In this document: positions 22,587-31,204 of the stretch, piece after piece | Numbering within the stretch: the stretch's first letter is position 1 | How the letters are laid out: each line of letters begins with the position of its first letter | Assembly: GCF_002904335.1 (NCBI RefSeq) | Contig: NZ_PPHF01000169.1 | Span: 42,423 to 106,422 of the forward strand | Direction of reading: 5' to 3' | DNA: 64,000 bases | Source: Amycolatopsis sp. CA-126428 | Lineage (GTDB): Bacteria > Actinomycetota > Actinomycetes > Mycobacteriales > Pseudonocardiaceae | The notes under the pieces: model-generated | Seen by the model: the letters and a program-made list of their open reading frames with translations, nothing else | The model's database searches: none | Told to the model about the DNA's origin: nothing | Translations under genes and position numbers: made by a program

Positions 22587-24965
22587 TCACACTGCGGCCG
22601 CGATCCGCGCGAGCAGCCGGATCTTCGGCCGCACGACGCCACCGTCGAAGGTGAGGAAGTTCGCCCGACTCGCGGTCGCCAAGAGTGCCTCGGGCGAGAC
22701 GCCGACGCAGTGGCGGCGAACCATGCCGGTGAACTCGTCAACTGGCATCGAGAACGTGTCGGGCGAGTCGAGGACCAGCTGCCGCATGCCGGCATAGACG
22801 GAGTGCAACCACGGGTGCTGTTCTCGTCCTCTCTCGGACCTGTGTTCGCTGGCCGCGGCCAGGAACATGTCGTACTGGCGGTTGTAGACAATCTTCGTGG
22901 GACGCAGCTGGGATCGCACGAACTCGTTGAACAGTTCGGGACGCACGGGTTGCAGGCTGGACAGGGAGCGTCGGGTGTCGATCAACCAGGTCCAAAACGA
23001 CACGAGCAACTTGGCGGTCAGGAAGGGATGCCCCGCGGTTTCCAGGTAGACCTGATCGACGAACGCGGACTCCAGCTCGGCATGACTGCTCATGATCTTC
23101 TGCACGAGTTCGTGGAACTCGTCGAAGAAGTTCGCCGCCGACTCGTGGGAGAACAGTGGGAAGGGATCTTGCGTCAGGATCGGGCTCAGCTGGTTCTGAT
23201 CGGTCAGGATCCAGTGTGCGTTCGGTTGCTGCCCGACGAAGATCAGCAGGTTGTCTCGCGTGAACGCGACCAGCTGGTTGAGGAGTGGTTGTACCACGGT
23301 GTAACGGAGCCGTGGGTCGTACTCCATCGATGTACGCAGGTGGCCGAACAGTGTCTCGTACTCGTCGAGCACGAACACGATCCGGCGATCGGCCGGAGCG
23401 GACTGGCACTGCGTGATCGTGTGGGTGACGAAGTCGTCGTTGAGCTGGCGGCCCGAGGTCAGTGCGTCACAAACTTTGCGGTAGAAGGTACCTTCGGCAG
23501 CTTGGTCGGTGTAGTCGCAGGTCTGCGCCACTACCTCGGATTCGCCGGATGTGGATCCGATGTCGGACCGGCATGCCGTCGTCTTGCCACTGCGCCGGAC
23601 GCTGCACCACAGCCGAGCGCCGTTCCGCAACTCGAACGAGGCCATCAGGCGCCGGACCGATCGGCGGTAGACGTGATTGAACAGACTGAGGTTTTTGTTG
23701 TCGAGCGGGAACGATTCTGCGTAGTTGACGTCGACGACATGATTGCCCGAAGTGACACCGGCGTTGTGGACTCGTTCGGCGAGGAGGGCCAGAAGCCGCG
23801 AGTGGGGCTCGTGGCCATCGATCGTCTCGGTGGCGACCAGCATGTCGGCGAGATGGTGGGGACGCATCATTTCACTTCGCAGATCGGCGCGCATCGGCGC
23901 GACCACGGCGCTGACCGCACGGGTGGCGGCTTCCTCGATCTCGAACCGTTCGACGGAGGCCGCCGAGAGATAGCAGTGGACCTCGATACGCCGAGAACCG
24001 ACGTCCTTCTGCGGTAGTTCGAGGAACACTTCGAGCCGGCGTCCACCGACGTACTGCGAAAGGGCTGGCAGTGGAGCGCCGTCCGGGTCCCGCTGCAGCA
24101 GGGTGTCCACGGCGCGGGCCAAGGGCAGCACCGAGTCATGCACACTGTCGGTGAGTTCGCCGGGCTCCAGGCTCGCGAGCACTTCGCGCAGGTCGTCGGC
24201 GGCGAGAAAGGGCAGAGCATGCCCCCATGCGCCGGCTGCGCCAGGTAGTACCCAACCGCCGCGACGGTTGAAGACCGCGGTCGAGTAACCGAGCAAGATG
24301 CCCGAGACCATCGCGGAACACAGCCGGCGCAGCGCCGCCGCGTTGTTGTCGTGATGGGCATCGATGCGCCGGGTCGAGTAGAACTCCAGTGGCAGGTCCA
24401 GGAATCTTTGCAGGCCGGCGAGCGACTTAGCCAGGGCGTAGTGGCTGTTGCCCGGGTTGAGGACGAGCTGATGCCGGTAGCCTCGCTGGAAGATGTCCGA
24501 CGCGTGTTCGCGCATCGCCTTCTTCATGACGATCAGCCAGGTTCCCTGCGGACCACCGAGAGTCAACTGGTGGAGGAACTCGTCGAAGTAGGCGTTGAGG
24601 ACGTCCCGGTAGAAAGTCGCCCACTGGAAGATGTGGTGGTCGGCCAGCTCGCCCAGGTCGCGGTGAAGCCGATCCCGCGAATATGCCACGAAGTTCTCGT
24701 CGACGACCGGAGTAGACGTGTCGGCGATCTGGGTTGCGGCAGGCGACGCACCGTCCCGGCTCACTTTTTCGAGCAACTGAGTGAGCGACTTCTGGCGCTT
24801 GCGCAGGAAGCTGCTAATCGCCAAGGCGATCTCGGCTTCCAGTGTCCCGAGCTCCTCGAGCGTGCAGCCCTGCAGCACCTCGGTCATCAATGCCTCCGCT
24901 TGGGTCGGCTTGACTGTCCGGTTCAGCTCGATGACCTGCCGCAGCGAATCGTCCCATCTGGTCAT
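22587..24965 (-). CDS. Large P-loop ATPase, first gene of the NYN/ATPase operon
   Basis: 792 residues from ATG 24965, with GGACGAGGA upstream. A helical N-terminus (1-80) and a middle region of about 350 residues of unknown fold precede a P-loop domain. Walker A is SVRRSGKTT with Lys461; the usual first Gly is Ser, as in AAA-ATPase-like proteins with PRRxGK loops. Walker B is IVFVLDEYETLF with Asp534-Glu535. A helical C-terminus (WLHSVYAGMRQLVLDSPDTF, then VSPEALLATASRANFLTFDGG) resembles a winged-helix end. Codon use is less GC-biased than in core genes. It is probably the sensing or motor component of a defence-like module. Confidence 0.75.
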   Translation of the reverse strand: MTRWDDSLRQVIELNRTVKPTQAEALMTEVLQGCTLEELGTLEAEIALAISSFLRKRQKSLTQLLEKVSRDGASPAATQIADTSTPVVDENFVAYSRDRLHRDLGELADHHIFQWATFYRDVLNAYFDEFLHQLTLGGPQGTWLIVMKKAMREHASDIFQRGYRHQLVLNPGNSHYALAKSLAGLQRFLDLPLEFYSTRRIDAHHDNNAAALRRLCSAMVSGILLGYSTAVFNRRGGWVLPGAAGAWGHALPFLAADDLREVLASLEPGELTDSVHDSVLPLARAVDTLLQRDPDGAPLPALSQYVGGRRLEVFLELPQKDVGSRRIEVHCYLSAASVERFEIEEAATRAVSAVVAPMRADLRSEMMRPHHLADMLVATETIDGHEPHSRLLALLAERVHNAGVTSGNHVVDVNYAESFPLDNKNLSLFNHVYRRSVRRLMASFELRNGARLWCSVRRSGKTTACRSDIGSTSGESEVVAQTCDYTDQAAEGTFYRKVCDALTSGRQLNDDFVTHTITQCQSAPADRRIVFVLDEYETLFGHLRTSMEYDPRLRYTVVQPLLNQLVAFTRDNLLIFVGQQPNAHWILTDQNQLSPILTQDPFPLFSHESAANFFDEFHELVQKIMSSHAELESAFVDQVYLETAGHPFLTAKLLVSFWTWLIDTRRSLSSLQPVRPELFNEFVRSQLRPTKIVYNRQYDMFLAAASEHRSERGREQHPWLHSVYAGMRQLVLDSPDTFSMPVDEFTGMVRRHCVGVSPEALLATASRANFLTFDGGVVRPKIRLLARIAAAV

Positions 24966-25548
24966 GTGTCCTCGTCCCACGTGCTCCGCCAACGCGTGCC
25001 CTACCAATCGCCGCCGACCGCCGTGGTGCAACGGACAGGCGGGGATGTGACGGGAACGTGATCTACCGGAAGGAGGGGCAGACGCTCGCCCACGCCTGGC
25101 TTCCACCTCGGCGGCGCAGTGGGCGATCGAGCGGTTCTGGCAACGCGCCGATGAAAGACTCGTCCCCTCGTCGCAGGACCTCCCCAGGGCGCCACGTTAT
25201 GTCCTGAACACATCACGCCTGCAATGCGGTCAACCGCCCGGCATGTCCCAGTCCGGCCAATATCACGGACCTCAGCAGCGGAAGGTTGCACGCGGAGAAG
25301 CAACCACAAACAAGCCATTGGACGAAAATTACCCGACACCTGGCACAGTCAGATAATCATCACCCAGATATTTGACTACGTTGCCTTAGGCATCTCACGA
25401 TAGAAAGGACAAATTATGGACAACCGAAGCAAGAAGTGATCTATATCACACACTTGAATAATAAATCGCGGCACTGGCGATATGTCGAACGCTCATGGTG
25501 AGCGCCAGGCCCCTCGAGCCGGCGGCCACATCAGGGAGAGGCGTCAGA
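24966..25548. other. AT-richer divergent intergenic region
   Basis: 583 bp between the leftward ATPase operon and the rightward DUF4407 gene, with 25300-25480 notably AT-rich for this genome. On the plus strand TTGACT (25372-25377) and CACGAT (25396-25401), 18 bases apart, form a promoter candidate for the DUF4407 gene. AAAGGAC followed by ATG at 25416 opens a 7-codon ORF (MDNRSKK, stop). On the minus strand TTGACC (25228-25233) could be a -35 for the ATPase operon, without a clear -10. Confidence 0.45.
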
Positions 25549-28173
25549 GTGCGATTTCTGGAATTTGTCGCCGTGATCGGCGGCGCCGACCCGGAGGACC
25601 CCTTCGAGCCAAACGGCAAGGCGCGTCACCTCGCGGTCGGTACTCTCATGCTGGCTATCGCCTCGTGGGCATTCCTAGCCGCAATGCTCGCCTTCCACAG
25701 CAACCTGCACGCGCCCTGGCCCATGGCAATCCTTGGCGCCGCGCTCCTTGCGTCGATTGTCTTCCTGTTCGACGTCATCATCACGGTGGTGCCCCTGAAG
25801 GACGACTCCGTCTGGTCACGGGTGCGGGTCGTCCTGATCCGCGGAATCCTGTCTTTGGCCGTCGGAGTAGTTGTTTCACACGCCACCATCCTGTTCATCT
25901 ATCGTGATGATCTCGCGACCATGGTGACCGATTCCAACAACAAGAAAATTGAGCAAATCACCAACGAGACAACGGCGGCGTCGCGTTGGACGCAGGTCAT
26001 CACCCAAGCGCAAGCGCAGATCGCGAAGGACCAACAGCGGCTCTCCTCGGAGGACGCCGCCCTCGACGGCGCCCGTAAGCGGCTTGACCAGCTGAAAGCG
26101 GCATGGGAAAACGACGCGGTGTGCGTCAACGGCAACCTTGCCGCCAACGGCGACCGCTGCGGCCAAGGCCCTGAGGCGAACATACTCAAGCAGGCCTACG
26201 AGTCCTACCGCGACTCCGCGTTCCCTCAGGCGCAGACATCACACGACGACACTGTCAAGGCCGTCCAGGCGGACATCGACGCGCAGAACAAAATACTCAA
26301 CGACGCGAACACCCAGCGCGGGGAGGAGGTGACGGCCGCCACCGACGCCGCCCGTCACAACCTGGGGCTGCAAGCGCAGAATGTGGCGTTGCTTCAGCTG
26401 CTGCGCGCCGATTGGACAGCGTGGCTCTGGCCGTTGTTCTTCCTGCTGATCGACATCGCCGTCGCGTTCATGAAGGGCGTTCTGCCCGAATCCGCGTTCG
26501 ACCTCAAGCGGCGCACCCAGGCTCCGGTGAAGACGATGATCGACGCGGCTCTGACCAGCCCCGTCCCGCCGAAGGATTCGTCGCCGCAGCTCACCGCCGT
26601 CCTCGAGCGAGCGGCCGCCCGCCAAGCCGAAGTCGCGATCGCCGGCATCGACAGCTGGGCAGATCGCCAGCTCGCCGCACGGCGCAACACCGCGCGCGAA
26701 TGGCGACGCAGGCCGCGGCGGCAGCGGCTCCGATTCGCCGGCGCCACCGCGTCCCTGGTCGTTCTCGCTGTGGTCGTGTCCTTGATCGTGTCCGGCAGCA
26801 GCGGCGACAACCACGCCGGCCCGGCATCGAGCAGCGACCAATCCATGCAGTTGCGGGACGGCATGACCCTGTCAGTGCCGCGTGGATCGATCAGCGGCAG
26901 CACGAGCGTCCGCGCCTCCTACCCCGCACCGTCACCGTGGCAGGATCACGCCCCCGTCTCGCAACCTGTCGAGCTGTCCACCCTGGGCCAGGTCGTCGGC
27001 GCTCCCGAGCTGAGCATCCCGGTTCCGGAGCAACTGCAGCACGCGGCCGCCGCCGGCGGCCTGCAGCTGGCCTTCCGCTCGGCCGACCCGACGGGGTGGA
27101 CGACGTATCCGGCCGACTACGACACCCACACTCATCGCCTGTCGGGCCGCCTGACGCATTTCTCCACCTGGCAGTTCTGGACCTGGGACTGGGTCGGCAT
27201 CGGTGCCAATGTCAGTCAGACACTGGGGCAGCTCACCGGACGGCGCTCGGCCGACCAGCCCCAATGCGACACCCACCGTCACCCGAAGCCCGCGTGGTTC
27301 AACACCGCGGCCGGCGTCACCAACGACGCAGCGATGGTCATCCGCTCCTGCGTGCAAGGCCACGACGGCGACGACACTCTCGACGTCCAGATCGTCAACA
27401 ACCGGCCCTACGGGATGATGCTGCTCTACAGCGGCGCACCGATCGCCTACGGCTGGCACGAGACAGCCACCGCGCTCCCGTCGGGCGCCGCTGGCCGTAG
27501 AGCGGGACCCTCTGCAACCAGCGCGCGAAGGAGGCCTGGCCCGGCCTCAGCCCACTCGATCAGCAGGAGCGGGCCGACCGAGTCGAACGCGGCCTTGCCC
27601 CACTGGCCAGCGAACACCGGGGCGGCGACGTTCAACAACAGGGTCACCGCGCTCGCCGCCAGCAACAGGTGCCGTGCCGGCCGTAACACGGCATCACTGG
27701 CCCCGGACAGGGCCAGATGCCGCGTACCGACCAGCAACCCCAGCACCATCAAGTCGACAGCCGGCGCCACGAGGGGTGCCACGAACACGGGCACCTGCAG
27801 CTTCAACGGGAGGTTCAACACGTTCCCGAGGCCGAACATGAAGGTGAGCCCGATGACCAGGCCCATCGTCGCCGTGACGAACCGAGCAACCGCCTGCGAG
27901 TGGGCGCTCATGACCGATCTCCACCGAGGTCCGAAAGCTCGAAGCTTGCCTCGACCGCCAACGTGCCGACGTAAAGTCCCTGGTCAGACCCGTTCCCATC
28001 CTTCGGCGATCCTGCCGGGGGCTCTCCGCGGTGCGTCCTGGACGCGCCGCCCGGGCGTGGCCGATGCCGAAGGAGACGAGGCCCCGGGCTGTGGCCCCGG
28101 GCGAAGCCGGTGCGAGTCCGGTCGGCCACTCAAAACTGTCGGTGCCCCGGCCTACTCTCCCGAGGAGACCTGA
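25549..28173 (+). CDS. DUF4407-type membrane protein whose 3' end is rearranged
   Basis: Start at GTG 25549 after GGGAGAGG. The authentic part runs to about 27490 (some 640 residues). DUF4407-like membrane segments (FLEFVAVIGGADPEDPF, LMLAIASWAFLAAML, ILGAALLASIVFLFDVII) are followed by a long coiled coil (about 140-280) and a helix WLWPLFFLLIDIAVAFM. A further transmembrane segment (ATASLVVLAVVVSLIVSG) precedes a beta-rich exported domain. Beyond about 27490 the frame stays open only because it is antisense to the DUF2637 gene, and the residues there look non-coding. The natural C-terminus has therefore probably been lost. Confidence 0.6.
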   Translation: MRFLEFVAVIGGADPEDPFEPNGKARHLAVGTLMLAIASWAFLAAMLAFHSNLHAPWPMAILGAALLASIVFLFDVIITVVPLKDDSVWSRVRVVLIRGILSLAVGVVVSHATILFIYRDDLATMVTDSNNKKIEQITNETTAASRWTQVITQAQAQIAKDQQRLSSEDAALDGARKRLDQLKAAWENDAVCVNGNLAANGDRCGQGPEANILKQAYESYRDSAFPQAQTSHDDTVKAVQADIDAQNKILNDANTQRGEEVTAATDAARHNLGLQAQNVALLQLLRADWTAWLWPLFFLLIDIAVAFMKGVLPESAFDLKRRTQAPVKTMIDAALTSPVPPKDSSPQLTAVLERAAARQAEVAIAGIDSWADRQLAARRNTAREWRRRPRRQRLRFAGATASLVVLAVVVSLIVSGSSGDNHAGPASSSDQSMQLRDGMTLSVPRGSISGSTSVRASYPAPSPWQDHAPVSQPVELSTLGQVVGAPELSIPVPEQLQHAAAAGGLQLAFRSADPTGWTTYPADYDTHTHRLSGRLTHFSTWQFWTWDWVGIGANVSQTLGQLTGRRSADQPQCDTHRHPKPAWFNTAAGVTNDAAMVIRSCVQGHDGDDTLDVQIVNNRPYGMMLLYSGAPIAYGWHETATALPSGAAGRRAGPSATSARRRPGPASAHSISRSGPTESNAALPHWPANTGAATFNNRVTALAASNRCRAGRNTASLAPDRARCRVPTSNPSTIKSTAGATRGATNTGTCSFNGRFNTFPRPNMKVSPMTRPIVAVTNRATACEWALMTDLHRGPKARSLPRPPTCRRKVPGQTRSHPSAILPGALRGASWTRRPGVADAEGDEAPGCGPGRSRCESGRPLKTVGAPAYSPEET
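27447..27911 (-). CDS. Truncated DUF2637-type membrane protein
   Basis: 154 residues from ATG 27911. Four hydrophobic helices (FVTATMGLVIGLTFMFGLGN, VFVAPLVAPAVDLMVLGLL, HLLLAASAVTLLLNVAAPVF, FDSVGPLLLIEWAEAGPGLL) and the PAVDLMVLG motif fit DUF2637/SpdB-like proteins of actinobacterial plasmids and integrative elements. The last dozen residues are antisense to the DUF4407 gene, so the native C-terminal region is missing. It is evidence of conjugative-element DNA in this accessory stretch. Confidence 0.55.
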   Translation of the reverse strand: MSAHSQAVARFVTATMGLVIGLTFMFGLGNVLNLPLKLQVPVFVAPLVAPAVDLMVLGLLVGTRHLALSGASDAVLRPARHLLLAASAVTLLLNVAAPVFAGQWGKAAFDSVGPLLLIEWAEAGPGLLRALVAEGPALRPAAPDGSAVAVSCQP

Positions 28174-28186
28174 CCGGGGAGGAACC

Positions 28187-29053
28187 ATGGCCACCACGCA
28201 CACACTGGAAACACCGGAAGCCGACATCGTCTACGACGTCCACGGCCCGGCGCCCACCGGGAGCCCGCGGCCGCCGCTGCTCATGATCGGGCAGCCGATG
28301 ACCGCCGAAGGGTTCGGCTCCTTGGCGTCGCACTTCGCCGACCGCACCGTCGTCACCTACGACCCGCGCGGGCTCGGGCGCAGCGCCCGCAAGGACGGGC
28401 GGGAGGACCACGTGCCCGCCGTCCAAGCCGAAGACGTCCACGCCGTCATCCGGGCGCTGGGGGCCGGCGCTGTCGAGGTGTTCGGGAGCAGCGGGGGCGC
28501 GGTCACCGCGTTCGCGCTCGTCACCGCCCACCCCGGGGACGTCCGCACCCTGGTCGCCCACGAGCCACCGCTCATCGGGTCGTTGCCCGACGCCGCCGCG
28601 GCCGGGCGCGCCGGCCAGGCGATCCGGGACGCCTACCAGGCCAAGGGGTTCGGTGCCGGGATGGCGGCGTTCATGGCGATGACCTCGTGGCCGGGCGAGT
28701 TCACCGACGCCTACTTCGCGCTGCCACCGGCGGACCCGGCGCAGTTCGGGCTGCCGGTCGAAGACGACGGCCGCCGCGACGACCCGCTGCTGACCGACCG
28801 GTCCCTCGGGGTGACCACCTACCGGCTCGACGTCGAGGCGCTGGCCGCGGCGCCGACGCGGATCGTCGTCGCCGTCGGCGAGGAATCCCGTGAGGTCTTC
28901 ACCGGGCGCGCCGGGGCCGGCACGGCCGGGCTGCTGGGTCAGGAGGCGACCGTGTTCCCCAGTCACCACGGCGGTTTCCTGGGCGGCGAGTTCGGCTACG
29001 CCGGCCAGCCCGAGGCCTTCGCCAAGAAGCTGCGGGAGGTGCTCGAGGGCTGA
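28187..29053 (+). CDS. Alpha/beta hydrolase
   Basis: 288 residues from ATG 28187 after GGGGAGGAACC. The fold is shown by VVTYDPRGLGRS, the nucleophile elbow FGSSGGAV, an acidic segment and a late His in PSHHGGFLGGEFGY. No signal peptide is present, so it is cytosolic. Homologues of this size hydrolyse small esters or act as thioesterase-like enzymes; the substrate cannot be deduced. It lies 109 bp before the MFS gene but is separated from it by a promoter-operator, so the two are probably independent. Confidence 0.85.
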   Translation: MATTHTLETPEADIVYDVHGPAPTGSPRPPLLMIGQPMTAEGFGSLASHFADRTVVTYDPRGLGRSARKDGREDHVPAVQAEDVHAVIRALGAGAVEVFGSSGGAVTAFALVTAHPGDVRTLVAHEPPLIGSLPDAAAAGRAGQAIRDAYQAKGFGAGMAAFMAMTSWPGEFTDAYFALPPADPAQFGLPVEDDGRRDDPLLTDRSLGVTTYRLDVEALAAAPTRIVVAVGEESREVFTGRAGAGTAGLLGQEATVFPSHHGGFLGGEFGYAGQPEAFAKKLREVLEG

Positions 29054-29082
29054 CTTCGCGCCTCTCCGGCGCCCGGCGGACT

Positions 29083-29126
29083 CAATCAAACATTTGGTTG
29101 ACAGAGTCGTCCGCCTGGTTGACGAT
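29083..29126 (+). promoter_or_regulatory. Operator and promoter of the MFS exporter gene
   Basis: CAATCAAACATTTGGTTG (29083-29100) is a near-perfect dyad. It overlaps a consensus -35 TTGACA (29098-29103), with GACGAT 17 bases later as a possible -10. This is the expected layout for TetR repression of an efflux gene; the TetR gene lies just downstream. Confidence 0.6.
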
Positions 29127-29162
29127 GGCTGCGTCAAGGTCGTCGCTGGGGAGAGGTACGTC

Positions 29163-30560
29163 GTGGAGAAGCACTCGCTCAGGTGGTGGGCACTGGCGGT
29201 CGCGGTCCTCGCGGTGCTGGTGGACATGATCGACAACCAGATCGTCGCGGTGGCGCTGCCGACCATCCGGCGGGAGCTCGGCACCGGCGAGGCCGCGCTG
29301 CAGTGGATCTCGGCCGGGTACGCGCTGGGGTTCGCGCTCACGCTGATCACCGGCGGGCGGCTGGGCGATCGCCACGGGCCGAAGAAGCTGTTCGTGGCGG
29401 GCATGCTCGTGTTCACCGCCGCCTCGCTCGCCGCCGGTCTCGCCGGGCACGTCGGCGTGCTGATCGCCGCGCGCGTGGTGCAGGGCGTCGGGTCCGGGCT
29501 GATGGTGCCGCAGGTGCTGTCGTTCGTGCACGCGGAGTTCGACGAGCGGGCGCGGCCGAAGGCGATGACCTGGTACGCGGCCGCGTTCCCGGTCGGCGGG
29601 CTCGCCGGGCCGCTGCTGGGCGGCGCGCTGACGGAGGCCGATCTGTTCGGGACCGGCTGGCGGGCGATCTTCCTGGTGAACCTGCCCATCGGCGTGCTCG
29701 CGCTGGCCGGGGCCCTGATCACCATGCCGGGCCGGCCGGGGTTCCGCCGGCACCGCATGGACCCCGTGGGGCTGGCGCTGCTGACCGCCGCGTTGTTCGC
29801 GGTGTTCTACCCGCTGGTGCAGGGGCGCGAACTGGGCTGGCCGGTGTGGTCGATCGTGCTGCCGGTGGCCGCGGTCCCGCTGTTCGGCGGGTTCGCCTGG
29901 CACCAGCGGCTCCAGTTCCGCCGCGGTGGCGAACCCCTGCTCCCGCCGGACCTGCTGCGGCACGTGGCCGGCAGCCAGGCCGTCCTGCTCTGCGTCAACA
30001 CCGGGGTCGGCGTGTTCTTCGTCCTGACGTTGCACCTGCAGGCCGGGCTCGGGTTCTCGCCGTGGGAAGCGGCTCTGACGTTCGCGCCGTCGACGCTCGG
30101 CATCGTCGCGGGCAACGTCCTGGCCATGCGCCTGGCCCCGAAGTTCGGCCGGGCGTTCACCGCCGGCGGGGTCGCGGTGCTGCTGGCCGGGCTGGTACTG
30201 CTCGCGGTCCTGGTGGCGCAGCAGGACTCCGCGCTGAGCGGATGGGCCCTGCTGGTGCCCGTGATCGCCGTCGGGCTGGGCCTGGGTGCGGTGCTGAACT
30301 CGCTGTTCGCCGCCTCGATGGCGGGGATCCGGCCCGAGCGGGCCGGGGCGGCGTCCGGCGTCGTGAACACCACCGTCCAGCTCGGCACGGCGACCGGGAT
30401 CGCCTTGTCCGGCACGGTCTTCTTCGCCCGGCTGGACAGCGGATCCGCCTCCGCGACGGCGGGCGCGCTCGCGGTCAGCGCCGGGGTGCTCGTGCTCGCC
30501 CTCGCCCTGACGGCCGCGCTGCCTCACCTGTCTGTTCCACAGAGTCAAGCGGTTGGTTGA
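29163..30560 (+). CDS. MFS drug exporter, DHA2/EmrB type
   Basis: 465 residues from GTG 29163, with GGGGAGAGG upstream. The MFS motif A region reads GGRLGDRHGPKKLF between helices 2 and 3, and the antiporter motif C follows in AAAFPVGGLAGPLLGGAL. About 14 hydrophobic helices are visible, the number of the 14-helix DHA2 family of proton-coupled drug efflux. D22 in the first helix (VDMIDNQIVAVALPTIRREL) is typical. It is followed 14 bp later by a TetR regulator with a similar operator, forming a regulated efflux pair. Confidence 0.92.
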   Translation: MEKHSLRWWALAVAVLAVLVDMIDNQIVAVALPTIRRELGTGEAALQWISAGYALGFALTLITGGRLGDRHGPKKLFVAGMLVFTAASLAAGLAGHVGVLIAARVVQGVGSGLMVPQVLSFVHAEFDERARPKAMTWYAAAFPVGGLAGPLLGGALTEADLFGTGWRAIFLVNLPIGVLALAGALITMPGRPGFRRHRMDPVGLALLTAALFAVFYPLVQGRELGWPVWSIVLPVAAVPLFGGFAWHQRLQFRRGGEPLLPPDLLRHVAGSQAVLLCVNTGVGVFFVLTLHLQAGLGFSPWEAALTFAPSTLGIVAGNVLAMRLAPKFGRAFTAGGVAVLLAGLVLLAVLVAQQDSALSGWALLVPVIAVGLGLGAVLNSLFAASMAGIRPERAGAASGVVNTTVQLGTATGIALSGTVFFARLDSGSASATAGALAVSAGVLVLALALTAALPHLSVPQSQAVG

Positions 30561-30568
30561 CGTATAGT
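30545..30568 (+). promoter_or_regulatory. Operator and -10 element of the TetR gene
   Basis: GTCAAGCGGTTGGTTGAC (30545-30562) has dyad arms GTCAA/TTGAC like those of the MFS operator. It directly precedes TATAGT (30563-30568). The GTG start at 30575 is where transcription would begin, so the mRNA is probably leaderless. Confidence 0.55.
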
Positions 30569-30574
30569 CGCGGC

Positions 30575-31198
30575 GTGACCGCGTCGAAGCCCCGCCGTTC
30601 GCCGAAGCCCCAGGAACGCCAACGGGATCCGGAGCGCACCCGCCGGCTGATCCTGGACGCGGCGGGCGCGGAATTCGCGGCGAAGGGCTACGCCGGAGCG
30701 CGGATCGCGGCGATCGCGGCGCGGGCCGGGGTGAACCAGCAGCTGATCTCGTACTACTTCGACGGCAAAGAAGGCCTGTACCGCGCGATGTCGGAGGAGT
30801 GGGGGGAGCGGCAGAGCGAGCTGATGGCCCCGGACCTGCCGCTGTCCGAACAGGTGCGCCGGATGGCGCTGGAGGCGCTGGCGAGCCGCGACGGCGCCCG
30901 GCTGCTGGCGTGGTCGGGCCTGGAGTACGAGGGCCCGGACACCGACCCGGACCACGCGCCGCGCACGCAGCGCCTGGCGGGGTCGGTGGCGCAGATCGCG
31001 GCGCTGAAGGCCGAGGGCCGCCTGCCGGAGTGGGTCGACCCGGCGTGCCTGACGGTCCTGCTGATGGCGGCCGCGATGGCCCCGGTGACGTTGCCGCACG
31101 TGGTCGACGGACTGACCGGCACCGACGGGGACTCGCCCGAGTTCGTCCGGCGCTACGCCGACCAGCTGGCCCGGCTGGTGGAGCACCTGGGGCCGTGA
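30575..31198 (+). CDS. TetR family transcription regulator
   Basis: 207 residues from GTG 30575. The N-terminal TetR helix-turn-helix is clear (RRLILDAAGAEFAAKGYAGARIAAIAARAGVNQQLISYYFDGKEGLYRAM). The C-terminal ligand domain is compatible with sensing small hydrophobic compounds. The upstream MFS gene ends 14 bp before it. Operator-like dyads in front of both genes suggest it represses the exporter and itself. Confidence 0.92.
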   Translation: MTASKPRRSPKPQERQRDPERTRRLILDAAGAEFAAKGYAGARIAAIAARAGVNQQLISYYFDGKEGLYRAMSEEWGERQSELMAPDLPLSEQVRRMALEALASRDGARLLAWSGLEYEGPDTDPDHAPRTQRLAGSVAQIAALKAEGRLPEWVDPACLTVLLMAAAMAPVTLPHVVDGLTGTDGDSPEFVRRYADQLARLVEHLGP

Positions 31199-31204
31199 CG
31201 GCCG

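Noticed and set aside
27490..28173. Continuation of the DUF4407 reading frame to give an 892-residue protein
   Set aside because: Residues past about 27490 are Arg/Ser/Pro-rich shadow sequence, antisense to a gene with real membrane helices, and show no coding-type composition.
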